The notes: generated by a model not told the origin, from the letters alone. A DNA stretch of 64,000 bases from Chondrus crispus (GCF_000350225.1 NW_005179259.1:25373-89372), one strand, 5' to 3'; positions 11,517 to 22,832 are shown, numbered from the stretch's first letter. Made by a program: numbers and translations.

Positions 11517-14500
11517 TCAAAAGCTCCCCCGGATGAGTTCCCCATCTGCGAAGTACGTCCGTTTATTATGGCGCCTCCCAACAGCCCTGATCTTCTCTAC
11601 GACCGCAATGTGGCGTTGAATGACATCCACACCCTCTACAACTGTGTTGCCGAAGAGACGAGGATCGTCGCGTCCACGGTCGACGTAAACTTGACCTTGC
11701 TCTCCCTTTTTCAGGCCAGCTGCAACCCACGCCACCAGCGCTAGCAAAAACGTCATCGCCTTTCCCTGGAACACAAAGCGATGTTCGACAAACTGTATTA
11801 CCGGCCCATAGTATACTGCCAATGTGCCACTCTGCAACCTTCCGTCTTCGTATTCCCCAGCGACATAGTAGGTACGCCTTCGATCCTGTCCGAATTGCAG
11901 TGCGTAACAACCTATATAGACGACACGGGACTCATCGGAAAACTGGCTGCGAAATGCCATTCTGCCCCAGACAGTCACGTTTGGATGTCGTATCAAGAGT
12001 TGACGCGCAGTGTCCCGGTCCGTTTCAAACCGATTTATGTACACGTCTTCCATGAGTTTGTTCACATTCACATCCAACGATGCGTGCAACAAATCAATTG
12101 TAGATGCTTGAAAAGGGTGGCACAGCATAACTTCATCAAATTCTGGTAGGCTGGACGTGACTTGAAGTTTGTCTCGAGGATACCGTGTTGCATTATGCAC
12201 AAAATGTGACAACCCAGACGCGATACCAGTCCTCAGTTGGTAGCTAATGCATGAAGCCTGAAACTTCCAGTGCTGTAGCACGGACTCCGCCGCCAAGTGT
12301 GTCGCATTCAGAGCGTGGACAGCCTCTCCAATAAATCGTTCCATAGGAAACTGGGACACGTTTAGTAGAGGACCGCCATTTCGCACAAAATCAGCGAGAT
12401 GCAGCACGTAGTGTATCGTCATCTTGCATGCCCGAATTTTCTCCGGTACACCGTCGTAAAACGTTGTTTCGTAGAAGGCATAGAACTTTCGGCAAAAATG
12501 CTCGAGGTTATTCACATCGGCCTCAGGGAGGTGAGGTCGTGTGCAAAGTTCGACGATCTGTACGAATAAATGCCATCCTTCTAGAAACTCTTCCGGAAGG
12601 AGGTCATGAAAGACAATCAGGGAAGATTGAAGGACAAAAAACTTCCACTCTTCGGCTTTGAACATTCTTCGTTGCCGCAACGAGCGAGGGCGACGAGTCT
12701 CGGAGGCAACTCCGCCCCCAAATTCCAACAATGCGGCCTCAATCGACCTTTCCTTCTCTGGTGTCATCTAATCTTCCTCATATATCAAGTCCACGAGACT
12801 ACTGGCAATATTGATAAGTAAAAGATGTATGTAGTCCAGCGGCACACTGCGGTAGGGAATAAGGGATGACCGCGAGAACAGCTGAGATTCCCCATTGATT
12901 CCCGAAGATTTGCATAGTTGATTCATCTCTTTCTGTGAGCCTCTCTGCACCGACCCACGAAGACACTCAATTTCTCTAATATTCTTTTCTGTCTCTGCTT
13001 CATTTCGCATGGGCAAATCGTTGGAACGCCAAAATACACGTCTTTTACCAGAGGCATCTCTCTCGAGGCTGGGGAAATACGTGTGCTTGACACAAATGCC
13101 TTTGATGAGGCAGTACATACAACCGCGAAGCCCATTGTAACCCTTTACACAACATAGCTTACATAACGCCGCCAGGTCACCCTCGAGTAAAAGTGTGTGG
13201 CATCGAACGACAACTTCATTTCCATCCCAACGGCGACAAGGAACGCCCCTTGATAGCTGCCTCATTTCTTGCAAGAAGGGCTCAAGAAAGGATATCAAAT
13301 CCTTTGGTTGATTTGGACCGGGCACGCACACAAACGGCAGCATGTTCTTGGTTTTGACCCTGTCGCAGGGGGCCAAATTGGCGATCATGCAAACAGAAGG
13401 CCACATATCATATGTGGTGGAACGATACGGTTGCGCGCCATCCCCAGAGACTACGAGAAAGATGTCATTTTTAACTGCTTCGAGCCCTCCGGGCCTGTTG
13501 GCTGTATCACGAAAGACGGAACCGGAAAATACATCGCGATATGTTGCAGGACCGTTACCGGAAATAATTTCGAGCTCGTTATGGTAATACCCCACCATGT
13601 CCGGTCCCAATGACGCACTGCGAAGTCGGGCCTTGATTCTATCCCATATGCGAATATATCCAAACTGCTTCACATTTCCCTCACAGTTTTTTATATCGCA
13701 CCGCTCAACTTCCCCTGACATCAGAGTTTTGAGATGTTTGTGGGACTGCGCGCACATGTAGAACCTGTCAATTTGTACGTCCTCCGATTCATACAAAGCG
13801 TCTCGTACTCGGGACCAAGTCTTGTACGGAGCCTTCTGTATCATCAAAACGTCATTCATTGCCGAGTCTGTCACTTTATGCTTGAGCCAAAACTCCAAGA
13901 CTTTTGAGTGCCATCTGAACATCATATCCATTTTTGTCGTGGATATGTCCTCCGAATCAATGAGGACGTTACCGCCCCATAGGCTGCTACAGGAAACACT
14001 TTGGGATACCTCTTCGAGGAAGTTTTGGAGAGAGTCGTCATCCGTATTTTGTCTTGAACTTGCAGCGAGTACAGCGTTCTCGGGATCAGGTGCGACACCC
14101 CTCATTCCTACAGAAGTGCACTCAGTACCCTCCCTGGTGAAATCACTGCAGATGCTATCCCTGGAAGATATAGATGGTACTGGAGTTTGGGGTAGGTGAG
14201 AACCAACTGTATTCGGATTGATCTCAGAAGGTCTATCTGAATCTGCGTAAGGATGGAGAGCGCTTTCCAGAGACGCATCATGGTCCGATACATGCCGTGA
14301 AGACCAATTAGAGCTTTGCGAAGAATGCAGTGATCCCTCGATCACAGGACCGGAATCAGGACAAAATCGCCCGCTGTACGGAGTCGGGAGAGGCAGAACA
14401 AAATTGTTCTGACCAGTTCTAGCTGCATCTGACTTCTTCAGTTTCTCTTCTGCAGCTCTCTTGTGTCTTAAAGAGGTCTTTCTGACCCGTGGACGCCCGT

Positions 14501-14546
14501 CGCATCTGCATTTGTATATCGTCGGACATATCACCAAGTTCGCCAT
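11517..14546 (-). CDS. CACTA/EnSpm tnp2-type transposase
   Basis: One reading frame of about 1,009 codons with a single internal stop: ATG at 14546, TAG at 12768-12770, immediately followed by ATG at 12765-12767 in the same frame, then on to 11517. The first part has a Ser-rich N-terminus and the tnp2 core (LVVSGDGAQPYRSTTYDMWP, CVPGPNQPKDLISFLEPFL, then a Cys pair cluster CKLCC...CMYC). The second part has the DUF4218-like tail (FKAEEWKFFVLQSS, FPMERFIGEAVHALN). tnp2 proteins catalyse excision and insertion of CACTA elements with 3-bp duplications, which fits the flanking ATT. The TAG is either an inactivating mutation or separates two products. No other frame break was seen. Confidence 0.85.
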
Positions 14547-15056
14547 CGATACGCGCGTTTCCAGACGTTCAATAAAATTATGTGCTAACCCTCAGAGGTA
14601 GATATACTGCATATGTATACTGCAGGGTTATACATGTACCGTGGCTGCGTCAAGCTTTGGCTAGTCAATGTGCGAGTTCCATGGCAGCCTCCGCACCCGA
14701 AACCCGAGGCATACGGATTTCAAAATTGTGGTTTCGTTCCGGCGGGAACCGAAATTGATGTGAAGCGCGTATTTCACTTCGTTCCATCTGGATAGAGTGT
14801 CCATAAAGCCTGAGAGCTTTGGTTGGGCTCCAATTCTGTTTAGTCCATTCATCTAATTCCCCACTTGCGTCCTGAACCTATCCCCATCAAGTTCTATTGA
14901 CACACCTTCCTTCTGCAATACACTCTTCAACTTGTCTTCACATCACCCCACTTTTTCCTCATATCTTCATCAACCTCTCCATCCTTCACACGTCCTTCGC
15001 CTCAACTTCACAGACCTGACGCGCTCCTTCAAGCCAATTGCTGTGGACAACAAAAA
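14547..15056. promoter_or_regulatory. Divergent intergenic region of the CACTA element
   Basis: 510 bp between the head-to-head transposase (minus) and second ORF (plus), so it should hold both promoters. It contains an inverted GCATA/TATGC cluster around 14605-14625. The plus side runs into a CT-rich leader (CTTCACATCACCCC) before ATG 15057. No TATA box is convincing. The function is inferred from geometry alone. Confidence 0.45.
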
Positions 15057-16300
15057 ATGGCAAGCCTCGTCGCCGTCCTACGAAAGCTCGAAATCATTGA
15101 AGCACAGCTTCGGAGAGTTGCAAATGATACGAGCGAGGCAAAAGTCGATGTCAAGTCTTTGAAGTCCGATCTGTCCAATATAAAGAGAACAATTGGGCCT
15201 GCCGGGTTGCCCACAGTTTTTGACCCGAACAGCAATTCAAATATATACGCCTCTTTTCGGGGAGTACTTCCGGCACCAAAGAAATGTCGAAACTCCAAGG
15301 AAACGTCCTTTTTTCGTTAGGTAGAGAACTTAAGGCTGCAATTGATGTCTTTAACTCTGCCGCAAAAGAAGCCTGAATCCGGCCAATACCGGAGATATTG
15401 CAAACGCCCCTGTCATTCTCTCGTGCAGTCATGAAGTCGGCTGAAAGCTGTATTGCGATATGTAAGACGTTTGGACCATACAGCGGCAAACTCACATTTA
15501 TGGAGATCAAGAATCTGTACAGCAAGGAGCAGATCATGTTCAACCAGGCATTCGAACTGATATTGAAACGGTTAGTTCGTTTGCATCCAGTTCTCGCCAC
15601 TGCGGAGGGTCAATGGGCTGCAAACACAGCTGTTCGCCGACGACTAATAGTTATGAAGGAGAACAGGAACGCATCTCCCGAAAAGGAAAGAGATGAAGAG
15701 TGGAAAGAAGTGGGCCGTACAGAAGACTCCTCCAGTGATGCAGTCAGTGATACGGAAAGTTTTATCCTCCATGAAGCCTGTGCGTTGCACGACGGGACAG
15801 AGTGTGACCTCTGCCGTGATGACGAAAATATGGCCTTACCACGCGAGGTTTTCATCGCTCGGAATGCACCTCGTACGGCAGACATATGCGCTATTTCCAA
15901 TGCCGTACACATGGATGATGCGCACGAGAGGGTATGTAAGGAAGTACGGCATGTGTCAGACAGTAGTGATGCTAACTCTAAAGAAATTGAACGCAACTTA
16001 CAGCCGCCTGCACGCAGGAAAACAAGAAGCAGAAGCGTCAACCATGATATCCGGAAGAGTGCACAGAATATCATTGCAGGGAATTCTGGACGTGTGCATA
16101 AGGAAGTGGAAGGCAGCCTGTCTTGGAATGGCCGCATGTCTGATAAATCGGGGATGGGCTACCAGGCCTTTGGCTTGCGATCGCGAAATCTTAATTTCAA
16201 TGATGTGTCTGAAGAGCGTCAGATGAAACACGCAAGGACGGAGACGAAAGGACAGAAGGCTGCTCGGAAAAGGAGCATGTTGTTTGAAAGTGACGAGTAG
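15057..16300 (+). pseudogene. Second CACTA ORF, coiled-coil and basic protein
   Basis: Starts at ATG 15057 (MASLVAVLRKLEIIEAQL), with a heptad-rich helix over the first 50 residues. It changes frame near 15285 and continues as MSKLQGNVLFSLGRELK. It meets one TGA near 15374, then stays open to 16300. The tail is acidic, then strongly basic (ARRKTRSRS, KGQKAARKRS). I recognise no domain. By position, divergent from tnp2, it could be a TnpA-like DNA-binding partner that reads the subterminal motifs, but nothing in the sequence proves this. With one frame change and one stop, the copy is probably inactive. Confidence 0.55.
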
Positions 16301-17660
16301 AGTTTTTAGCTTCACTCCTACGCATCCACTCTCTTGGTGAAAATGCATACGTCGCTGTTAGTGTGTACACATAAGATACGCTGCGACATCCAGTAAGATG
16401 CTTGCTGTTCATTACAATCGCACAATTGTTTCGTGATGCGTACCAATTTGTAACAGAGAAAGCCGACGGTTGAGAAAGGATTCTTCGCACAGCGTTCACC
16501 CGAAACAAACCTACGGGGCGCACTTCAAAAACTTGTGGCCAGAAATAACTTCCATCGGCAACTTCATAGAAGTCTCTGCCAACAAAAATTGTAATACCTT
16601 GACCTGCCACGAGCAAAACATCGGGCATCCCGGAAATGCCACGTCACAATGTTGTCCTTGGCCTCCAAATGCAGCCCTTGTCTCCTCTCCGTAAAGCGTT
16701 GCAAAATAGGTACGACACTGGGTCTCCATAACGTATCATTGACCGTCATGAGGGACTCCTAATTCGTCGAGCGTGGGTATCGATAATCATATCTGTGTTG
16801 CGACACGAGATCGACACCGAGGTCACCCAAAAAGCTGTCCAACGTGTCCTTCGACCGACCACAAAGGATATATACAAAGTTGCCAGGATGTGAAGAGAGC
16901 CTCAGCAAGAACCTTCTTACGGACAATGCTGGGAAATCGAGATCAGTGAGGGAGACAGGCGCACAAAGTGTGCATTCATACTCGAGTAGAAACAATCTTT
17001 TGGCCCTTGTACGCATATCTGGAATGACATCCAACGAAACGCGCAGTACGGATTGCCTCGGTTTGTGCATATCTTGCACTTTCATCAGTCTCAAGTTTTT
17101 GCAACTCACTAACAAAAGACCGAGCCCAGAACGCTACAGTATGCTTGGTCACATAATGACACAAATTGTAATGCTTGAGAGCTCGTTCCCTCTTGGGAAC
17201 AAGTACTGCTTCATGCATAGCATTGGCAAGCTCCTCGATGTTCCACGGGTTGACGCATATTGCAGAAGAGAGCGATTGGGCAGAACCCGCAAACTCGGAC
17301 AGCACCAAAGAAGCTAATCCCGACAGTACCAAGGAAGCAGTGACGCTTCTGTTGAGATAAGACGTACTCATACGAAAAAAGATTCATGCCGTCTCGTATT
17401 GAGGTGACAACTGCCACATCTGCAACCGTATACAAGGCACATAGCTCGTCAAATTTGACCGACTGATTAATAAACACAATGGGGGCGTACTAAACATTCC
17501 CGTATTGAGCATTGATACGGCCCACGAGTTCGTTTGTCTGGCGGATGAGCTTCTTGTATTCATTAATCTCCGTTCGGGACGGGACGCCAATTTGAACAAG
17601 TAAGATATTCTCCGTCCATACAAGATGGTTGGACAACAGATTTCGGAAGTTTATGACTTT
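16301..17660 (-). pseudogene. Trehalose-6-phosphate synthase/phosphatase, broken
   Basis: From 17660 down: HLVWTENILLVQIGVPSR, EYKKLIRQTNELVGRIN, then a stop and FINQSVKFDELCALYTVAD and TSIRDGMNLFSYEYV (the GT20 nucleotide-sugar site region). A frame change leads to VLSEFAGSAQSLS, INVNPWN-type CVNPWNIEELANAMHEA and FWARSFVSEL. The phosphatase part follows (KRLFLLEYECTLCA, NFVYILCGRSKDTLDSFLGD), then IVTWHFRDA and YFWPQVFEVRPVG. The N-terminal half of the synthase is missing. The HAD nucleophile motif, normally DYDGT, reads EYECT. Several frame changes and a stop make it a pseudogene. It lies within the CACTA element, like the GT2 relic. Confidence 0.88.
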
Positions 17661-18820
17661 GTGTGGTGAGGGACTCGGTTGGACACGACGATGAGGCGGG
17701 GGCTGGTGGCGCCATGCTGCGGGAGGCCCTCAAGATTTATATAAGACCTGCTACCAGTGCTGGAGTGGACGGGGTGGCATCCTGTGCGTCGTCGTCGGGC
17801 TTGGCAGCATCACTGCGGACGGATTTGAGCTCGAGATGGAGGTGGTCGATCTGGGATTAGATCTCTGCTTCCGTGGGCTTGGCGGAGAGGTCGTCCAGGT
17901 CATCGAGGTCGTCCGAGGAGCCCAGCGAGGGCGACAAGATCAGGGTCGTGCTTGACGCGGGGAAGGGACGCGTGGGGAGCGTTGCCTCGCTGTCGTGCAG
18001 CAGATATTGATGCGCATCCAGGGCCCGGAGGGTGTTGGCAAAGCGACGACAACGCGCGGATCCCACATCGACCATGTGGTGCCGTACACAGCGGAGGGGA
18101 TGAAAGTAGAGCGAATGGGGTGATCACATGGACAGGGCGGTGAAAGGATGGGCAGGGAGGAGGGGAGTCGAAAAAGAGAAGAGGGGAGAGAGAAGAAGGG
18201 GAGGAGGGATAAATGTGAAATGAAGGAGAGGGTCCAGCAAGGAAGGGCGAGGATGGGCGAAGGAAATGTGGTAAAGGCGGAGGCGTGCGGGGGGAAAAGA
18301 AGGTTTACAAAAAATTGCCGGTAGTATACACGTGGACACGTGTACAAATGTTGGCCCTCCTTTATCCGAAGAGTTGGGCCTCACGGACCCTAGGCACACA
18401 CTAAGCGCCCCCTCTTCCAAAATCACGGGCCGTTTTTCTAATTTTAAAGAACAGTTAGATGCTGTTGCCAACGGGTCGCGGTTGGGCGCCCCGACTAATA
18501 AGCTACCACCCGAGCCTTGCAGCTCGGTACACGCCGGAACAAAGCGCTCGGAAGAGGAGACAGGACCGGCCACTGCGACGGAGAAGGGGAGGCCGCAGCC
18601 GCTACTACTGCGCTGGAGGGTGATCAGCCCCACAACGGCCCCAAGGAAGAGAAAGAAAGGATCTGTGCCTGCCAGAGAGCAGAAATACGGCTTATATACA
18701 AAAATGCCGTGCCTCAAGAAGTTGAGTTTTTCATTTGGCTTAATTAGTGACCGTTTCAAAATTTCAAATCTGAGAATGCCATTCATGAGTATGTTCAACG
18801 GCACAGCTTCCAACTTGTAG
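17661..18820. other. Unassigned cargo stretch of the CACTA element
   Basis: Two readings have some coherence. A minus frame (18075 to about 17690) encodes an acidic segment (DDLDDLDDLSAKPTEAEI) followed after a stop by a helical piece (QIDHLHLELKSVRSDAAK). A plus ORF at 18332-18820 (162 aa) has a basic patch (PRKRKKGS). I recognise neither and cannot tell captured exons from chance frames. Confidence 0.3.
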
Positions 18821-18822
18821 AT

Positions 18823-19464
18823 TTGTCATGTAATTGCGACTGCGCTCCACCAAGTTCAGCCGCCCCCACCGTAGAAGGGCACCGTCATTTTCGCGATCGC
18901 TACGCGCATGTGTGGAGCGGCCTCCCGGTCAAGCATCCTCATTCTCATGATGCAAATCTGCGTCTGCCTCACGTCACCGCCTCCTGTGTTGGCCCCGGGA
19001 CGGCGCCATCACCGAAGGTATCTGCGATCTGCCTCTCGAACTTGTCCGTATCTAAGAAGGGGGCTGCGCGCTTGAAGCGGGTATCGTTCATTCCGCCGAA
19101 GACGAGCGCAACCGATTGTGAAGCGGGTGCCCAACTTTTCAGGCGTAGTCTGTTCAGTGTCGCATTGGTGATGTTTGTCATTGGTGCAGCGCTCGCCGCC
19201 GCAGAGACGGCGATTACTACTTTATGGCCGTGGAAAGTTCGTGAACTGGCTGACAAAGAAGGGGGATCATCTCCCTTTGCAGTCCTCGAATCCGATCTCA
19301 CCCGTTTTCTCACGACCATACTTGTGACTACTACAAGCGCCACTGTGTTATGTACAGCCATAGCCAATGAAGTTGCTGGTGACTTTTTCGGTCCAGCTGC
19401 CGTAGGGTGTGATACACATCGTGCCTCACGGTTGTCGGGGCAACTGCCACAGATCTCAGCGTGA
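18823..19464 (+). pseudogene. DUF21/CNNM-like membrane protein fragment
   Basis: The open frame contains FSVALVMFVIGAALAAAETA, then LWPWKVRELADKEGG, and DLTRFLTTILVTTTSATVL, ending IANEVAGDFFGPAAVG. This is the start of a DUF21 (CNNM/CorC) transmembrane domain (FSASETAL ... VRELAEE ... RFLTTILIGN). It follows a Ser/Pro-rich N-terminus that could be an organelle-targeting segment. The DUF21 domain then breaks off. The expected remaining membrane helices and CBS pair are absent, and the downstream frame (about 19540-19860) reads YFATQAVAKHMISRGAG, which I do not recognise. Members act in divalent-metal transport. Truncation inside the CACTA element suggests a captured gene fragment. Confidence 0.65.
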
Positions 19465-19879
19465 AAATGACAAGCGTGATTGCATATGCTACGCACTACC
19501 CTACCCCAGCACCAGGTCCAAACTCGGGTCCCAGTTGATTCTTCATCCACGTCGTTCAACATGGCGATCCGACAGTTGCTCCACTCAGCGTATTCCATCC
19601 TCCTCATTTCCCCCTCTTTCATCACTGTGCCAAGCTCGCCGGCAAGGGTGCGAGTATCGCTCCTTGCGCGTGGCGGTATTCTCTCTATGCTCGCGCGCGG
19701 TTGTACCACGGCCTCAACCGCGCCCCCTACTTCGCCACGCAAGCCGTCGCCAAGCACATGATCTCGCGTGGCGCGGGCGTCACTAAAGTTTACTCCATAG
19801 CCAAGGCCGCGCTGCACTTCCTCACCCAGACACCCGCCCTCCAGATTCATCGCAATTAAAACTCCCTAACCCGGTTCTC

Positions 19880-20210
19880 CTTCCCACTCATGGACCATTG
19901 CTGGTAACGTTTCCCAGGGACACAAGTGGTCGTCTACGCGTCGCATTGGTCAGTCCTAGGGCACTTGGCCAAAAACAAATGGTTCTCGAAAATTGGAGAA
20001 TGGTCAATGCCAATCGATGAACAAAATAAATGGTCAGGAATGGCGCTCCCGATGGACCATTGGCCAACTATGCACAGAAACTGGTGGGGCGAAACAGGGA
20101 TCGCGCCCAGCCAAGTGGACCCGTAGTGGACCATTCAATGCACTGTTGACCAATTATGAACCAGTAGATGACCAAAATCGACCATTTATTGTATTTAATT
20201 TCTGCAAGGG
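19880..20210. repeat. CACTA right subterminal motif array
   Basis: About eleven TGGTC/GACCA motifs in both orientations within 330 bp of the right end, including ATGGACCATTG and GTGGACCATTC. It mirrors the array at 7384-7760 and shares with it the phrase ACCATTxATTGTATTT. Confidence 0.75.
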
Positions 20211-22196
20211 ATTGTGGGACGGGTGATCGGGATTCCGGTTTCTGTGATCATTTGTTGCAGCCATCGCGTATGTGCGGCTGCTTCTGCCGCTGCTATGTAT
20301 TCGGCCTTGCAGGTACTTTTTGCCACTACTGGCCGCTGTTTCGCCATCCATTGTACCGGCGCTACGTTGACCAAGGTGGCCATGCCGGTGATGGACTTGC
20401 GGGTCGTTTGGTCGTTGGCATAGTCCGCGTCCGAGTAAGCTTTGATTACGGTGTTCGTGGCTGTTATCGCTGGCATCAAGATGCCTTCGTCTCTCGTGGA
20501 TCGCAGATACTGCGTGGGTGGTTGCACGAGTTTCCAGTGTCTGCGCGTCGGGTTTTTCAGTGCACGTGCTAGGCCGTTGATGGCAAACGCGATGTCGGGG
20601 CGTGTACTGTCCGCAATAAATCGGATCTCGCCTACAGCTTTCCCATGTATGGCGGCAATGTCGGTGCAAATTTCCTCGCTCTACGTGGGGAGGTCCATTG
20701 GGATGCCGTCCAGATACGGGGTGTTTTGGGGTTGCATTCGTGCTGCACGAGGAGTGTCACTACATTGTCAATGTGATCGGGTTGTGACATGTGTATCCCT
20801 TCCTTGCTGTACCTGATTGTCCAGTTCAAGTACTTGCTTTGTCTTCCCAAACGTTTGACCTTATATTTTTTGGAGGACTGCGTATAGGTCGTTTATGAGT
20901 TATTGTGCTGTAGAGATTGGAAGGAAGTCATCCATACTGATGCCCACTAGGATTTTTCTCCACCTTGGTGTTTTGTGAACAGTGAGGTGTCAGCTCTCAT
21001 TTGTAGATATCCGTGTCTCTGGAGGTGTCTGTGTAGCTCCGTGCTATATACGTTGGCTGCTTCGAGGGGTCCGTATAGGGTTTCTCTCAATTCCCTATGT
21101 GGCGCGCGGTGTTTTTATGAGCCATTGAAGCGTTGCGGTTGCCACACGTAGAATTTGTTTTCGTGTTAGTGTCTCTCGTGCAAGTACGCTCTGGTTATAT
21201 CGAAATGTTCGATGTTCATGTTCCTTGATGCGGCTATGGCGAACAGTGTTCGTATCTTTGCACGGTCTGTCATATACGTGGCCGTTTTTTCGGGGTCATA
21301 GTGCTCATGCGGTCTCCCCTTATCGAGCATCTTGCCTTGCTTGCGGTGGCCTGCTCGCCATGTTTGTACCGATACGTCATGGTAGTCGGGATATTTGCTG
21401 TGCGTGCGTTCTTGGGGTTCTGGGATGACCAGTCTATCGCCTTCATGCTGTCGGTTTGTGCTAGTTCATCGCCGTGCCCTTGCATGCCAGCATTATTGCG
21501 AGTGCGTGCATGTCGGGATGGTGCGGCAGGCCTTGCATCATATCTCTCACCGTGGTTCTCTCGTTGTCGATGCTGTGATATCTGGACACTTGCATTCGGT
21601 ACCGAATATCTCTGTGTCTGTTGATATATTATTTGAGCTCTTGCCCGGCTTTGAAATGGAAATTGCGTGCTTCCGCGTCCAATAGCTCGTCGTCCTCGAG
21701 CGACCTTGTGTCGACGGCTTGTTTCTGGATTGTGCATATCACGTGGGGGTCGTATCTCAGGATGCGTTGTGCTACTAGTTTGAAAACGCTTTCGCTTAGA
21801 CTCCGCATGATGGCTTTCTTCAACGGATCTTGCTTTTTCTGTTTCGCGTTCCTTTTCGCGGGTTCGATGGTTTGTGGTATCGTTTGAGCGAACTGTTCTT
21901 GCGTTTCGATGTTTCTTGCGTGTATTTCTAAAGCGTCATACTAGTAGGCAAAATTAGAAAGTGTTAGTGTGCGGAGATTTCCTGTGACACGTTTGTTCTC
22001 TCAGTTGTTTTGAGGTGTCTGTGCTTTGCTTGGCTTGTCTGGGGGTTTGCGGGATCGGAGGGTGGTCGTTTGTAGTGCTTGTGCGGTTTTGCAGTTCGGT
22101 TCGTCTTGGGCCGCGTCGTGGAGTGTGATTTAACGTCTTTGTTGTGGGGAATCGGGTGGGACAGATCGTGCTCAGTGGTTCGTGGTACACATAACC
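20211..22196 (-). pseudogene. Copia gag-pol relic (integrase end, RT, RNase H)
   Basis: Minus strand. At 20195-20527: AYSDADYANDQTTRKSITG, QWMAKQRPVVAKS and AEYIAAAEAAAHTRWLQQM, the Copia RNase H signature. At 20632-20850: YLNWTIRYSKEGIHMSQPDH, the end of the RT. At 21270-21430: ARCSIRGDRM, the integrase/RT linker, in several frames. At 21629-21823: a helical piece (LSESVFKLVAQRILRY) that could belong to gag. Large internal deletions and many frame changes leave about 2 kb of coding remnant. No part is functional. Confidence 0.82.
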
Positions 22197-22334
22197 TGCG
22201 ATTCCATGAACTCCGATGCCCCCGATCCCTGGGAGAGCGGGTAGCTGTCGGCGACTTTATTGGGAGTGCGGCGTGCCTTATTGGATATGTCTTAGTACTG
22301 GGGCGTGATGTACTGTGGTATGGACGTAACCACA
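22197..22334 (-). repeat. Copia 5' LTR
   Basis: 138 bp, homologous to 6887-7093. The target duplication ACCTG lies immediately outside at 22335-22339. The adjacent internal sequence on the minus strand begins GGTTATGTGTACC, the likely primer-binding site. Confidence 0.8.
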
Positions 22335-22376
22335 ACCTGCACATGTTGAGACTCCTAGCTCCTTACAGTTAGGGGA

Positions 22377-22685
22377 TAAAGTTTAGGCTAAATGTTGGCA
22401 TCGGGGGGGCGACAGGGTGTTTTTCTTAACATATAGGGGGGCGATTCTATGGTTTCTCCAGTATTGGGAAGGCGACTGCGAAAAATATGATCCAGCAGTA
22501 GGGCGAATCCTCAAATGGTTAACATATGGGGGGGCGATAAAATGATACGATAAGCGACATTTGCACATGGTGCTGTTTTAGGGGGGCGAAAGTGACATTT
22601 TTGGAAAAACCAGGGGGCGATTTAGAGAAATGTGATTATGTAGGGGGGCGATATGTCATTCTTGTGATATAGGAGGGTGATTGAG
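22377..22685. repeat. MULE left terminal repeat and GGGGGCGA array
   Basis: Around nine GGGGGCGA-type blocks, spaced roughly 25-60 bp, all in one orientation on the plus strand, separated by A/T-rich spacers. The outermost 70 bp pair with the right terminus. Confidence 0.8.
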
Positions 22686-22832
22686 TGTATAACAAAGCTA
22701 CGTTCACTGCGGCACATCATCAAAAAGTTGCCTTAAACTGCAGTCTCGAGCTACGTGCCCTTCGAGATGACATAAAGAGCACTGATAAGATCGACGCTTA
22801 GGGGCATTAGGCCCACGCTCGTACCACCCTTT

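Larger units (their letters stand above)
7384..20210. mobile_element. 12.8-kb CACTA-like transposon with gene cargo
   Basis: Ends: left CCCTAGCATAAATAGG; right, reverse-complemented, CCCTTGCAGAAATTAA, which match at 11 of the first 13 positions and resemble CACTA termini. The flanks are ATT at 7381-7383 and at 20211-20213, the 3-bp duplication typical of CACTA elements. Both ends carry dense subterminal TGGTC/GGACCAT motifs. Inside are a tnp2-type transposase (minus, 11517-14546), a divergent second ORF (plus, 15057-16300) and broken non-transposon genes: GT2 glycosyltransferase, TPS/TPP and a DUF21 protein. Removing the element and one ATT restores the Copia frame at this point. The cargo may have been captured by the element; nested later insertion of some parts cannot be excluded. 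Confidence 0.85.
6887..22334 (-). mobile_element. Degenerate Ty1/Copia element, split by a CACTA element
   Basis: The LTR-derived ends 6887-7093 and 22197-22334 share GATTCCATGAACTCCGATG and GTCGGCGACTTTATTGGG, and both end GTAACCACA on the plus strand. The flanks are identical: ACCTG at 6882-6886 and at 22335-22339. Without the nested 12.8-kb insertion the element is about 2.6 kb. Only fragments of integrase end, reverse transcriptase and RNase H remain. Just inside the 5' LTR (minus strand) lies GGTTATG, the complement of CATAACC in a Met-tRNA anticodon loop, which is the half-tRNA priming mode known for Drosophila copia. Just before the 3' LTR is a purine tract (CAGGGGGAGTG). Confidence 0.88.

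Noticed and set aside
18969-19850. 293-aa minus-strand ORF
   Set aside because: It is antisense to the DUF21 fragment, which has a clear family signature; the minus reading has none.
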